DNA of 41,520 nt from assembly GCF_002796975.1 (NCBI RefSeq), contig NZ_PEKV01000020.1, positions 10,377 to 51,896 of the forward strand. The letters run 5' to 3'. Shown piece after piece: positions 24,682-32,743 of the stretch (the first letter of the stretch is position 1; each line of letters starts with the position of its first letter). The position numbers were made by a program, and so were the translations under genes. This DNA is from Ferrovibrio sp. Lineage in GTDB: Bacteria; Pseudomonadota; Alphaproteobacteria; Ferrovibrionales; Ferrovibrionaceae. Under the pieces are notes generated by a model. It was not told where the DNA came from, made no database searches, and was given only the letters and a program-made list of their open reading frames with translations.

Positions 24682-24924
24682 TTAGTGCCCCTGTCTGGCG
24701 TAGCGATCGCGCATCGCTGTGGCCAATGCCCGGTCGCAGCCGGCGCTGCCCTGCGCGGCGACCCCGGGCTTCACCGTTTTCGACCGACTGCCGAGCGGAC
24801 GCAGCAGCAGACCGTCGGGCCGGTCTTCGATGATGAATTCCATCCCGGCCCGCCAGTGATGGCTGTCGAGCAGGTTGCGCGGCAGGTCGAGCCGGCCGCC
24901 CTTGCTGAGCTTCGTGGTCGCCAT
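24682..24924 (-). CDS. AbrB/MazE/SpoVT-type DNA-binding protein, orphan antitoxin-like
   Basis: An 80-residue protein whose first 45 residues form a swapped-hairpin AbrB/MazE domain: MATTKLSKGGRLDLPRNLLD, then a glycine turn (WRAGMEFIIEDRPDGLLLRPL). The C-terminal tail (CDRALATAMRDRYARQGH) resembles the toxin-neutralising tail of VapB-type antitoxins. No PIN-domain or other toxin gene lies on either side; the downstream neighbour is the MipA gene and the upstream one a periplasmic protein. It may be a stand-alone transcription factor or the remnant of a toxin-antitoxin pair. It could be transcribed with the upstream ialB-rlmN operon on the same strand, 97 bases away. Confidence 0.78.
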   Translation of the reverse strand: MATTKLSKGGRLDLPRNLLDSHHWRAGMEFIIEDRPDGLLLRPLGSRSKTVKPGVAAQGSAGCDRALATAMRDRYARQGH

Positions 24925-25021
24925 GGTCGCCTCATGGGTGCGTGCGTCAAAAGCGTGCGGAGCGGGAAGACGACCGCAGTGAAGCGCTGAATCCGCTGGC
25001 AGACAAGGGGGCTTTTCGCGG

Positions 25022-25498
25022 CTAGTAGAGGACGCCCGACAGGATATCGAGCACTTCGCCGGTGGCAGTGTTCACCATCAGCACATTCTTGCCGACCAGC
25101 ACGCGGTCGGTCTCCGGCCGGTTCGGCGGCAGTTCGCGCAGCAGCGGCCCGGGCAGGCGGTCGAGCCTGGCCAGCAGGGTCATCGGCAGCTGTTCGCCCT
25201 TGGCCGGATCGGCCGTGATCCCGGCCGGCAGCACGCGTTCGTATTTCTTGCTGCGGGCGGCGCGTTTCTGCTTTTCGCGCACACGCTGATAGAAAGTCGG
25301 GATGATCCAGCGTTCGGCACTGTTGAAGGCGACGCGGTCGTCGATCACCTGCCGCGGCGCGGTGACCAGCGCTTCCTGCTGCTGCGGCTGTCCGAGCGTC
25401 GCCGCGGGCGGCGGTGCCAGATTGGGGCCGGGCATCTGCGCCTGTGCAGCGCCCGACAGCAGCAAAATTGAAACGCTGGCGACGAGCGCGCGACGCAT
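25022..25498 (-). CDS. Periplasmic protein, RcnB/DUF1236-like
   Basis: A 158-residue exported protein. The signal peptide MRRALVASVSILLLSGAAQAQ is clear, with cleavage at AQA. A proline/glutamine-rich linker (PGPNLAPPPAATLGQPQQQ) leads into a charged helical stretch (FYQRVREKQKRAARSKKYERVLPAG). The C-terminal block LLRELPPNRPETDRVLVGKN, then VLMVNTATGEVLDILSGVLY, resembles the end of RcnB/DUF1236 proteins, which help control periplasmic nickel or cobalt or act in envelope stress; this resemblance is moderate. Its ATG lies only 3 bases after the rlmN stop, so it is very likely cotranslated with rlmN. Function remains uncertain. Confidence 0.72.
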   Translation of the reverse strand: MRRALVASVSILLLSGAAQAQMPGPNLAPPPAATLGQPQQQEALVTAPRQVIDDRVAFNSAERWIIPTFYQRVREKQKRAARSKKYERVLPAGITADPAKGEQLPMTLLARLDRLPGPLLRELPPNRPETDRVLVGKNVLMVNTATGEVLDILSGVLY

Positions 25499-25501
25499 GC
25501 G

Positions 25502-26704
25502 TCAGGCCGGCAGTGCAGCGGCGGCTGCAGCTTCTTTCGCGGCCTGCTCACGCAGGATATCGGCCTTGCTGCGCTTCACGCTGGCCGATTTCAGCTGGCC
25601 GCAGGCGGCCATGATGTCGCGGCCGCGCGGTGTGCGCACCGGCGAGGAATAGCCGGCATTGAAGACGATGTCGCTGAACTTGCGGATCGCCTCGTCGCTC
25701 GAGCATTCATAGGGGGCGCCCGGCCAGGCGTTGAACGGGATCAGATTGACCTTGGCCGGCACGCCTTTCAGCAGCCGCACCAGTTCCTTCGCATCTGCCG
25801 GCGTGTCGTTGACGCCTTTCAGCATCACATATTCAAAGGTGATGCGGCGCGCGTTGCTCAGGCCTGGATAGGTCGCGCAGGCCTGCATCAGCTCCCTGAT
25901 CGGGTATTTGCGGTTGATCGGCACGATCACGTCGCGGATATCGTCGCGCACGGCATGCAGGCTGATCGCCAGATTGACGCCCAGTTCAGCGCCGCAGCGT
26001 TCGATCATCGGGACCACGCCGGCAGTCGACAGCGTGATGCGGCGCTTCGAGATGGCGATGCCCTCGTTGTCCATCACGATCTTCAGCGCCTTGGCGACCT
26101 GATCGAAATTGTACAGCGGCTCGCCCATGCCCATCATCACGATGTTGGACAGCATGCGGCCGTCCGGCGGCGAGGGCCATTCGTTCAGATGGTCGCGCGC
26201 CAGCATCACCTGGCCGACGATCTCGGCGGCGTTCAGGTTGCGCACCAGCTTCATCGTGCCGGTATGGCAGAATTTGCAGGTCAGCGTGCAGCCGACCTGG
26301 GACGAGACGCAGAGCGCGCCGCGATCCTCTTCCGGGATATGCACGCATTCGGCTTCTTCGCCGTCGGCGAATTTCAGCAGCCATTTGCGGGTGCCGTCGG
26401 TGCTCTGCAGATCCTTGCTGGCGACCGGGCGGCCGACGCTGAAGCGGGTGGCAAGCCGCTCGCGCAGCTCCTTCGACAGCGTGGTCATCTCGGCGAAATC
26501 GCGGCTGCCGCGATAATAGATCCAGTGCCACAGCTGGCTGGCGCGCATCCTGGCCGATTTCTCGACCTCGCCTGCCGCGACCAGCGCGGCGGCGATCTCA
26601 GGACGTGTCAGGCCGAGCAGTTCGACCGGGGCGCCATCAGCCGCCTGTTGTGGCGCGCGGTCGCCCACGCGCACATCGTCAACGAGAGCAGCCGAGGCGG
26701 TCAC
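25502..26704 (-). CDS. rlmN: Dual-specificity 23S rRNA/tRNA adenine C2-methyltransferase RlmN
   Basis: A 400-residue radical-SAM enzyme that methylates C2 of A2503 in 23S rRNA and of A37 in some tRNAs. The cluster motif is CTLTCKFC (Cys139, Cys143, Cys146). It is preceded by [20 protein letters not shown] with the conserved substrate-side Cys. The methyl-carrying Cys is in DIMAACGQL near the C-terminus. [27 protein letters not shown] and [16 protein letters not shown] are diagnostic. The N-terminus has about 20 unconserved residues before the usual domain, and the C-terminus ends in an alanine-rich tail. The ATG overlaps the ialB stop by ATGA. The ialB-rlmN order is common in alphaproteobacteria. 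Confidence 0.97.
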   Translation of the reverse strand: MTASAALVDDVRVGDRAPQQAADGAPVELLGLTRPEIAAALVAAGEVEKSARMRASQLWHWIYYRGSRDFAEMTTLSKELRERLATRFSVGRPVASKDLQSTDGTRKWLLKFADGEEAECVHIPEEDRGALCVSSQVGCTLTCKFCHTGTMKLVRNLNAAEIVGQVMLARDHLNEWPSPPDGRMLSNIVMMGMGEPLYNFDQVAKALKIVMDNEGIAISKRRITLSTAGVVPMIERCGAELGVNLAISLHAVRDDIRDVIVPINRKYPIRELMQACATYPGLSNARRITFEYVMLKGVNDTPADAKELVRLLKGVPAKVNLIPFNAWPGAPYECSSDEAIRKFSDIVFNAGYSSPVRTPRGRDIMAACGQLKSASVKRSKADILREQAAKEAAAAAALPA

Positions 26705-27303
26705 GACGTGGCTCCGACCCCGCAGGCCTTGTCGATCGCCTGCAAGGCCTGGGTGAAACCGTCCAGGTCATAGGTATCGGTGGTCTTGGTACCGCGGCTC
26801 GACTCGCCCTTCACCACCAGCGTCTTGCCCTTGCGCAGGGCGTCGACCAGCTTCTGGTCGGTGGTGGCATCGGCAGCCCAGGCGGCTTCCTGATGGGTGA
26901 ACATCTCGATGGTGGTTCCGCCGATCACGGCCTGCGCCGGGGTCGCCTCCTTCAGCGGATAGCCGAAATAGATGCTGACCTCGTTGCGGATCTTTTCCTT
27001 CGGCTTGTGCGTCACCAGGATGTAGATCTCGCCGCGCTTGGCGCTGGCGGGTTCCTTCTTCTGCGGCTGCGCATGCAGGTAGCAGAGCTTGGCACCCTTG
27101 TCGGTATGCTCATAGGCATCCCAGCCGGTGAACTTGCCGATCCGTTTGGTCTCGGCTTTGGGATCAGCCTTCTTTGCCTGGGCGGCCTGCGCGGCAGACG
27201 CACCAAGGGCGAGCCCGAGGCAGAGCACAGGCAACAGAAGGAGCGAAGCGGGCAGCGAGACTGCCGGTCGATGGGCCTTGTTGTCGGTCATGGCGGCGAA
27301 CAT
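26701..27303 (-). CDS. Invasion-associated locus B (IalB) family protein
   Basis: A 200-residue periplasmic protein of the IalB family, named from Bartonella but present in most free-living alphaproteobacteria with no clear biochemical role. The signal segment is [25 protein letters not shown] (split across residues 15-40), which gives export. The mature domain has [21 protein letters not shown], then [20 protein letters not shown] and [20 protein letters not shown]. It ends in a Cys (DKACGVG) that can pair with the earlier LCYL Cys. Start choice is uncertain: ATG 27303 and ATG 27291 both lack a good Shine-Dalgarno. It heads the ialB-rlmN-periplasmic protein operon. Confidence 0.85.
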   Translation of the reverse strand: MFAAMTDNKAHRPAVSLPASLLLLPVLCLGLALGASAAQAAQAKKADPKAETKRIGKFTGWDAYEHTDKGAKLCYLHAQPQKKEPASAKRGEIYILVTHKPKEKIRNEVSIYFGYPLKEATPAQAVIGGTTIEMFTHQEAAWAADATTDQKLVDALRKGKTLVVKGESSRGTKTTDTYDLDGFTQALQAIDKACGVGATS

Positions 27304-27444
27304 AGCGGTGGCGGTCCGTGATTTCCACCCGATTTCATGGCGACATCATGGCAGGGTTGCGGCCGGCGGTGGCCGCGATCACGGATTGTTGCATAAGCTA
27401 TTGGTCCTCTTGCCTTATCCCGCGGGTTTCAGCACCATTGCAGG

Positions 27445-27990
27445 ATGGACAGGGGGCGTCAGGCCGGCTTGATGCGGGCCGTGGCCGAAGCTGGCGACCG
27501 CGCCGCTTTCGCCGCGCTTTACGAGCATTTCGCCCCCCGGCTGAAAGCCTGGCTGATGCGGCTCGGACTGCCTGAGGATGTCGCCGAGGAGGTGATGCAG
27601 GACAGCCTGATCGCCGCCTGGCGCCGCGCCGCCAGTTTCGATCCCGCCCAGGCTTCGGTGGCCACCTGGCTGTTCATCATCGCCCGCAACAAGCGGATCG
27701 ACCGCCTGCGGCGCGAAAGACGGCCGGAAATCGACCTGAATGACCCCGCCTTGGTGCCGGAGCCGGAGCCCGCGCCGGATGAAAAGGTCGATGCGGCCGA
27801 GGAGGAGGCGCAACTGCGTCGCGCGCTGCAGGCTCTGCCCGAGGAACAACTGCACCTGCTGCGGCTCGCTTTCTTCTCCGACCTGTCGCATCGCGACATC
27901 GCCGCGCGCGAAAACCTGCCGCTCGGCACGGTGAAATCCCGCATCCGCCTGGCGCTGGCGCGGCTGAAAAGCAGGCTGGAACAGGGCTGA
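27445..27990 (+). CDS. ECF-family RNA polymerase sigma factor
   Basis: A 181-residue alternative sigma factor with only regions 2 and 4. Region 2 runs over about residues 20-90 (AALYEHFAPRLKAWLMRLGLPEDVAEEVMQD, then SFDPAQASVATWLFIIARNKRIDRLRR). Region 4 covers about residues 125-178 (LRRALQALPEEQLHLLRLAF, SHRDIAARENLPLGTVKSRIR). The acidic proline-rich linker (VPEPEPAPDEKVD) joins them. No anti-sigma gene follows, which is unusual, because most ECF factors of this type sit beside a ChrR- or RseA-like partner. The start may be ATG 27445 or ATG 27472; the conserved part begins at the second, and neither has a strong Shine-Dalgarno. Confidence 0.92.
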   Translation: MDRGRQAGLMRAVAEAGDRAAFAALYEHFAPRLKAWLMRLGLPEDVAEEVMQDSLIAAWRRAASFDPAQASVATWLFIIARNKRIDRLRRERRPEIDLNDPALVPEPEPAPDEKVDAAEEEAQLRRALQALPEEQLHLLRLAFFSDLSHRDIAARENLPLGTVKSRIRLALARLKSRLEQG

Positions 27991-28139
27991 CGGCGGCCCG
28001 GTGCGCCGGTGAAATATAATTGCCATCCGACGATACGCGGTCTGGTTGTAACCCATTGAATAAGAATACAAAATAAATGACAGTCGGGTCATGTTACCGC
28101 TGTCCGATTCGTTTCGTCGGCCCTGAGATTTTGTAGTCC

Positions 28140-28718
28140 GTGTCGCGTCATCCCCTGCTTTTTGCCGACGATCGCATCCTGCTCAACCTGGCAGCCTACT
28201 GGTCTGCCAAGCGTGGCGGTCATCCGTTACCGCCACGCGCCGCGATCGATCCGCTCGACATGCCGCGCCGGCTGCTGCCGCATCTGATGCTGGTGGAACC
28301 AACCGGACGCGATCTCGAAGTGCGCTTCCGCCTGGTCGGCACCGAACTGGTGCAGCGTTTCCGCCGCGATGCCACCGGCAAGACCAGCCGCGATCTCTAT
28401 CCGCAGGACAGCGACTATCGCAGCTACCTGGAGCAGATCTATTCCAGCGTGATCCAGCGCGGACAGCCGCTCTATGCCGACAACACGCGGCGCTTTCCCG
28501 AGGAAGGCGCCAGCCGCGTGCGTCATCTGCTGCTGCCGATCGCCGCCGAACCCGGCAGCAACCGCGCGGCGCTGGTGCTCAGCTCGATCAGCTGGAGTCT
28601 GGCCGACGACGGCGAGGGCCATCAGCCGCCGCCGTCGCGCGAGCGCCAGATCGCCGTCGAGGCGCTGGAAAAAGGTGTGCTGCAGGCCACGTTGCGCGGA
28701 CTGCTCGATCCAATCTGA
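28140..28718 (+). CDS. PAS-fold (PAS_5 family) protein
   Basis: A 192-residue cytosolic protein of the PAS_5 type that is numerous in Rhodospirillales; it probably binds a small ligand or partner but carries no output domain. Conserved segments are LLNLAAYWSAKRGGHPLPPRAAIDPLDM, then RLLPHLMLVEPTGRDLEVRF and RLVGTELVQRFRRDATGK. GQPLYADNTRRFPEEG and LLLPIAAEPGSNRAALV close the PAS sheet. The GTG start is assigned because the family motif begins a few residues later and no ATG lies nearer. About 150 bases upstream are AT-rich and contain TATAAT at 28015 without a good -35. It may be controlled with the sigma factor gene 149 bases before it, which is inference. Confidence 0.8.
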   Translation: MSRHPLLFADDRILLNLAAYWSAKRGGHPLPPRAAIDPLDMPRRLLPHLMLVEPTGRDLEVRFRLVGTELVQRFRRDATGKTSRDLYPQDSDYRSYLEQIYSSVIQRGQPLYADNTRRFPEEGASRVRHLLLPIAAEPGSNRAALVLSSISWSLADDGEGHQPPPSRERQIAVEALEKGVLQATLRGLLDPI

Positions 28719-28812
28719 TCCGGCCAATCTGATCCTTTCGTCCAACGCGCGGCGCGTAGCAGCGCAACAGCGTGTTCCGCTATACTCCGCGCAGCAACGA
28801 GAGGAAGACCGG

Positions 28813-29172
28813 ATGGAGATCGACCCTTACACGGCAGGCATGGGCGGCGGCATGATATTGCTGTCTGTCATCGCCGGCTGGTCGACCGTCCGTTACGAAC
28901 TCGACATGACGCAACAGTGGCGCATCGTGAAATATGCCAGCGCCGTGCTGGCGCTGGTGCTCGGCTTCGGCTTCTGTCAGCTGCTGGCGGGAAAGATTGC
29001 GATCTCGCGCGGCGTGGCGCCGGACGGGATTCTCGTCGTGCTGGCCGGCGCTGTCGTCGGCAGCTTCCTGGTGATGTGGATCGCGCAGGTCGTGGAATAT
29101 GCCGTGCGCCGCCAGCATGGGCTTGACGCGCTGCCTTATCGCCTGATGCGCTTCGACCTGTTCCGCTGGTAG
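28813..29172 (+). CDS. Small three-helix membrane protein
   Basis: A 119-residue predicted inner-membrane protein I do not recognise. Hydrophobic segments lie at about residues 8-24 (AGMGGGMILLSVIAGWSTV), 40-60 (YASAVLALVLGFGFCQLLAG) and 72-95 (GILVVLAGAVVGSFLVMWIAQ). The C-terminus is basic and aromatic (YRLMRFDLFRW) and probably cytoplasmic. ATG 28813 has GAGGAAG 6 bases upstream. A longer open frame on the same strand starts at 28474, but it lies in another reading frame over the PAS_5 gene and is unlikely. The stop is separated by a single base from the stop of the convergent beta-propeller gene. Function unknown. Confidence 0.75.
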   Translation: MEIDPYTAGMGGGMILLSVIAGWSTVRYELDMTQQWRIVKYASAVLALVLGFGFCQLLAGKIAISRGVAPDGILVVLAGAVVGSFLVMWIAQVVEYAVRRQHGLDALPYRLMRFDLFRW

Positions 29173-29173
29173 C

Positions 29174-30088
29174 CTATTTCAGCAAGGCCGGATCGAAGGA
29201 AAACAGCAGCGGGAAAAACGTCGCCCAGCTGTTCCAGCGCTGCGATCCCGCTTCACTCACCGACCACAGCAGACCGTCTTCGCCGCGCGCCAGGTCTTCC
29301 AGTCCTGCCATCGCCGCATGCTGCGCCAGCACCGCACCGGTCTGCGTGTCGATACGATAGAGTTTGCCCATGCGACCGTTGCTGGCGCTGATCCACAGAT
29401 TGCCCTTGGCATCGAAGGTCGCGCCCTGGGCATGAAAGGGCAGCGTCAGGCTGCGCACGGCTTCCGCCGCGCGGAACGGTTTCGTATTGCCGCCGAACAA
29501 CGTGGCGGGATCGGCGGCGATCAGCCGTGCCGCGCTATCCTCGCGACTGTAGCGGCCGAACCACAACAGCCTGCCGTCGAAGCTGAGGAAGTTGCTGCCC
29601 AGCGCCGGATCCTTGTCCAGTTTGCGCGGTGCGCCGACGGCAACCGCGATGCCGGCCTGTAACGATCTCGGAAGATCGAAGGCATAGAGCGCGCGCCCGT
29701 TGTCGGCGAGATACAGCAGGCCCCCGTCCGGCGTGGCGGCGAGGCCGTCGGCATGGCCGATGCTGGCGGGCAGGTCGAAGCCGCCGATTGCCGCGCCGTT
29801 TTTGGGATCGACCGCGAAGATTTTCGCCGCACCGCGATTGGTCTGCGGCTCGGTGCTCAGGTAAGTGCCGACGAACAGCGTGCCGCGCGCAAAGGTCAGG
29901 CCCTGCGGCACGTAGCCCTGATTGAGGCCGGGCGCCCAGTGGCGCTGGCGGATCGCAGGGTCCAGCGGCGTGGCCGAGAGCGCCCGTTCGGTATAATTCG
30001 GCGCCTCGCCGCCCATCCTGCCGGGTGTGGGCTGCGCAGGGGCGGGCGCGGCCAGCAATATAAGGAGAAGAGGGAGAAGCCGAAGCAT
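29174..30088 (-). CDS. Secreted beta-propeller protein (SMP-30/strictosidine-synthase-like fold)
   Basis: A 304-residue exported protein with a signal peptide (MLRLLPLLLILLAAPAPAQ) and a probable six-bladed beta-propeller. Repeated blade-like stretches are QGLTFARGTLFVGTYLS, IGHADGLAATPDGGLLYLAD, LSFDGRLLWFGRY, QGATFDAKGNLWISASNGR and LEDLARGEDGLLWSVSEAG. The pattern resembles SMP-30/gluconolactonase and strictosidine-synthase-like proteins, but I cannot point to the metal ligands needed for lactonase activity, so the enzymatic role is open. It is divergent from sppA and convergent with the small membrane protein. Periplasmic location is predicted from the signal peptide. Confidence 0.7.
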   Translation of the reverse strand: MLRLLPLLLILLAAPAPAQPTPGRMGGEAPNYTERALSATPLDPAIRQRHWAPGLNQGYVPQGLTFARGTLFVGTYLSTEPQTNRGAAKIFAVDPKNGAAIGGFDLPASIGHADGLAATPDGGLLYLADNGRALYAFDLPRSLQAGIAVAVGAPRKLDKDPALGSNFLSFDGRLLWFGRYSREDSAARLIAADPATLFGGNTKPFRAAEAVRSLTLPFHAQGATFDAKGNLWISASNGRMGKLYRIDTQTGAVLAQHAAMAGLEDLARGEDGLLWSVSEAGSQRWNSWATFFPLLFSFDPALLK

Positions 30089-30142
30089 AGCGGAACCATA
30101 GCGCCAGTCAGCCGCTTGTGTCCCCAGATCTATTCCAGCCCC

Positions 30143-30171
30143 TTGGCAAAAACCCTATCGCTACTTAAGTT
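30143..30171 (+). promoter_or_regulatory. Possible sppA promoter
   Basis: TTGGCA (30143-30148), 17-base spacer, TAAGTT (30166-30171; only 3/6 to TATAAT). If used, transcription would begin at or next to the ATG at 30178, giving a leaderless or nearly leaderless message. No Shine-Dalgarno precedes that ATG. Confidence 0.35.
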
Positions 30172-30177
30172 TAGCCC

Positions 30178-31107
30178 ATGTCCTCTGATACCGACGCCTG
30201 GCTTGAACGCCGCACCCTTGCCCGCCGCGCCACCCGCTGGCGGATCGTCGCGGTGCTGGCTCTGCTGGTCCTCGCCCTGATCGGGCTCTGGCGCCTCGAT
30301 CCCGGCAACCTGATTGCCCAGCGCCAGGTCCATGTCGCCCGGCTCGAAATCAGCGGCGTGATCGCCGAAAACGACTGGTGGCTGGAGAAGCTGAAAGAGG
30401 CCGGCGAGGACGACCGCGTCCGCGCCGTGATCCTGTATATCAACAGTCCGGGCGGCAGCACCTATGGTGGCGAAGCGCTGTTCCAGGCGGTCCGGCAGCT
30501 CTCCGAACAGAAGCCCGTCGTCTCCGTGATCGGCACGTTGGGCGCCTCGGCGGGCTATATGGTGGCGATTGCCGGTGATTATGTGCTGGCGCGCGAAACC
30601 TCGCTGACCGGCTCGATCGGCGTGCTGTTCCAGACCGCCGAATTCTCCAAACTGATGGAGAAGGTCGGCGTCAGCGCCGAGACCATCACCTCGGGCCCGC
30701 TCAAGGCCGAACCCAACCCGACCCGGCCGATGAGCCCGGCCGGCCGGGCCCAGATCCAGAATATGGTCAACGAGACCCATGCCTGGTTCGTCGATCTGGT
30801 CGCCAGCCGCCGCGATTTGCCCCGGGACGAGGTGGCAAAGCTGGCCGATGGCCGGGTCTATTCCGGCCGGGCCGCCCTGCAGAGCCGGCTGATCGACGGC
30901 CTGGGCGGGGTGGCCGAGGCCCGCGACTGGCTGGCCCGGACGCACCGGATTCCGGCCGACCTGCCGCTCCGGGACATCCCATCGGAGCCTCCGGCGGGCC
31001 TGCTGGACGGGCTGGGCAGCCGGACCTTCGCCACCCTGGTAGGAAAAAGCCTTATCCCCGAACGGCTTAGGCTTGACGGGCTGACCTCCCTTTGGCACCC
31101 TGACTAA
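30178..31107 (+). CDS. sppA: Signal peptide peptidase SppA, 36K type (S49)
   Basis: A 309-residue membrane-anchored serine protease that degrades cleaved signal peptides and other membrane peptides. One transmembrane helix lies at about residues 22-40 (IVAVLALLVLALIGLW), and the protease domain faces the periplasm. The catalytic Ser124 is in GTLGASAGYMVA and the Lys175-178 region SGPLKAEPNP holds the general-base Lys176. The 52-residue Ser-Lys spacing matches the short SppA of Bacillus. VILYINSPGGSTYGGEAL and TGSIGVLFQ are family signatures. The length is half that of E. coli SppA, which is normal for this subfamily. The gene precedes ihfB by 39 bases, the usual alphaproteobacterial order. 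Confidence 0.95.
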   Translation: MSSDTDAWLERRTLARRATRWRIVAVLALLVLALIGLWRLDPGNLIAQRQVHVARLEISGVIAENDWWLEKLKEAGEDDRVRAVILYINSPGGSTYGGEALFQAVRQLSEQKPVVSVIGTLGASAGYMVAIAGDYVLARETSLTGSIGVLFQTAEFSKLMEKVGVSAETITSGPLKAEPNPTRPMSPAGRAQIQNMVNETHAWFVDLVASRRDLPRDEVAKLADGRVYSGRAALQSRLIDGLGGVAEARDWLARTHRIPADLPLRDIPSEPPAGLLDGLGSRTFATLVGKSLIPERLRLDGLTSLWHPD

Positions 31108-31146
31108 AGAACGAGGGGGCCCGCGGCCGCTGCGCAGGGAAAACCG

Positions 31147-31452
31147 ATGATCAAGTCCGAACTCATCAACCGTCTTGCCGAACGTAACCAGCATCTGACG
31201 CAGCGCGATATCGAGCGCATCGTCGGCACGATCTTCGACGAGATCGCCACTGCGCTGTCGCGCGGCGACCGTGTCGAATTGCGCGGTTTCGGAGCCTTTT
31301 CGGTCAAGCGCCGTCCGGCACGCACCGGTCGCAATCCGCGCACCGGCACCGCTGTGGAAGTGCAGGAGAAATTCGTGCCCTTCTTCAAGACCGGCAAAGA
31401 GTTGCGCCAGAAGCTGAATCTCTCGGGCAAGCAAACCGTCGACGCTGAATAG
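31147..31452 (+). CDS. ihfB: Integration host factor beta subunit
   Basis: A 101-residue histone-like DNA-bending protein that pairs with IHF-alpha (gene not in this window) and bends specific sites by nearly 180 degrees. The sequence is diagnostic: [26 protein letters not shown], then [25 protein letters not shown], with the intercalating Pro in the arm (GRNPRTG) and [25 protein letters not shown]-containing Shine-Dalgarno lies near the ATG. It is flanked by sppA upstream and lapA downstream, 19 bases away, and is probably transcribed with both. IHF is a natural candidate for shaping phased DNA elsewhere in this genome, though no link is shown here. Confidence 0.97.
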   Translation: MIKSELINRLAERNQHLTQRDIERIVGTIFDEIATALSRGDRVELRGFGAFSVKRRPARTGRNPRTGTAVEVQEKFVPFFKTGKELRQKLNLSGKQTVDAE

Positions 31453-31471
31453 TTTTTTTCATGGAGGCGTC

Positions 31472-31789
31472 ATGCGCTTTCTGCGCGTTTTCATCGGCGC
31501 CCTGCTTCTCCTGATCCTGATTGTCTTTGCCGTCGCCAATAAAGATGCGGTGACGGTCAGTGTCGAACCGCTGCCGTTCGTGATCGAACTGCCGCTCTAT
31601 CTGCTCGTCTTCGCAGTGTTTTTTGTCGGACTGGTGTTCGGTGTGGCGATCGGCCGGCTGAATGCCTGGTCATCGTCGCGCCGCAGGGCCGAAGCGGAAA
31701 AGCAGCGGCAGGCGCGACAGGCGCTGCAGGCCGTGAAGCCGGCTCCCACAGATAGCGCGCAACTGCCGCCGCCATCTCCCATCGTCTGA
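31472..31789 (+). CDS. lapA: LapA-domain (DUF1049) membrane protein
   Basis: A 105-residue inner-membrane protein of the LapA family, which in E. coli takes part in lipopolysaccharide assembly control with LapB. Two hydrophobic helices are seen, at residues 3-23 (FLRVFIGALLLLILIVFAVA) and 42-64 (LYLLVFAVFFVGLVFGVAIG). Between them is the family sequence NKDAVTVSVEPLPF. The tail is a charged coil (SSRRRAEAEKQRQARQALQ) and a proline-rich end. GGAGG precedes the ATG. It follows ihfB, the classic alphaproteobacterial neighbourhood. No lapB is visible in the window. Confidence 0.86.
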   Translation: MRFLRVFIGALLLLILIVFAVANKDAVTVSVEPLPFVIELPLYLLVFAVFFVGLVFGVAIGRLNAWSSSRRRAEAEKQRQARQALQAVKPAPTDSAQLPPPSPIV

Positions 31790-31807
31790 CCACGGGCTGC
31801 TGCTGAC

Positions 31808-32743
31808 ATGCGTTCGATCGATGCCGCTGCCGTCCATGCAGCCTTGCCTTACGACAGGCTGATCCCTCACTTACGCGACGCCTTCCGCGCCGGTGGCGAA
31901 GTGCCGCTGCGCAGCCGCTTTCATATCGACGCTGTTGATGGCGGTGCCGGCGGCACGCTGCTGCTGATGCCGGCCTGGCAGCCGGGTCGTCATATCGGCA
32001 TCAAGACCGTCAGCGTGTTTCCCGACAATGCGAAACACGGCCATGGTTCGGTGGCGGCGACCTATCTGCTGCTCGATGCGCGCACCGGTCACCCCAGGGC
32101 GGTGATCGACGGCGAGGCGATCACCCTGCGCCGCACGGGCTGTGCCTCGGCGCTCGCCGCCAGCTATCTGGTGCGCCAGGACGCGCGGCATCTTCTCATG
32201 GTCGGTGCAGGATCTCTCGCGCCGCATCTGATCCGCGCGCATTGCGCCGTGCGGAAATATACCCGCATCGAGATCTGGAATCGCAATCGCGCGCGTGCCG
32301 AGAAGGTCGCGGCGAACTTGCGCGATCTCGGTGTCACCGTGGTCGACGACCTGGAATCTGCCGCGCGAACTGCGGATACGATTTCCTGCGCCACGCTATC
32401 GCGCGAACCGCTGGTGCGTGGCGACTGGCTGAAAGCCGGCGCGCATCTCGATCTGGTCGGGGCGTTTACGCCGGAGATGCACGAGACCGATGCCGCAGCA
32501 CTCACGCGCAGCTCGGTCTATGTCGACAATCGCGCCGGCGCCCTGAAAGAGCCCGGCGATCTGGTGACGCCGATCGCTGCCGGGCAGTTCAGGGCGGAAG
32601 ATGTGCGCGGCGATCTGTTCGACCTGTGCCGTGCCGATAAAACCGCGCGGCAGAGCGACGCCGAGATTACGCTGTTCAAATCGGTCGGCCTGGCGCTGGA
32701 AGATCTTGCCGCGGCCGAACTGGTGGTCGAGGGCGCGACATGA
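31808..32743 (+). CDS. Ornithine cyclodeaminase/mu-crystallin family protein
   Basis: A 311-residue NAD(P)-dependent enzyme of the ornithine cyclodeaminase/mu-crystallin family. Members convert ornithine to proline, or reduce cyclic imines (ketimine reductases) or act as alanine dehydrogenases. The substrate half includes GGTLLLMPAWQPGRHIGIKTVSVFPDN. The nucleotide fold has LLMVGAGSLAPHLIRAHCAV with the GxGxxA-like loop, and IEIWNRNRARAEKVAANL. The C-terminal LVGAFTPEMHETDAAAL and VYVDNR are conserved. The ATG is 18 bases after lapA. It overlaps the following FAD oxidoreductase gene by ATGA, so the two are translated together and probably act on the same amino acid, perhaps an imine made by the oxidase (inference). 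Confidence 0.88.
   Translation: MRSIDAAAVHAALPYDRLIPHLRDAFRAGGEVPLRSRFHIDAVDGGAGGTLLLMPAWQPGRHIGIKTVSVFPDNAKHGHGSVAATYLLLDARTGHPRAVIDGEAITLRRTGCASALAASYLVRQDARHLLMVGAGSLAPHLIRAHCAVRKYTRIEIWNRNRARAEKVAANLRDLGVTVVDDLESAARTADTISCATLSREPLVRGDWLKAGAHLDLVGAFTPEMHETDAAALTRSSVYVDNRAGALKEPGDLVTPIAAGQFRAEDVRGDLFDLCRADKTARQSDAEITLFKSVGLALEDLAAAELVVEGAT

Noticed and set aside
24682..24924. Complete toxin-antitoxin module
   Set aside because: No toxin-like frame lies on either side of the AbrB-type gene.
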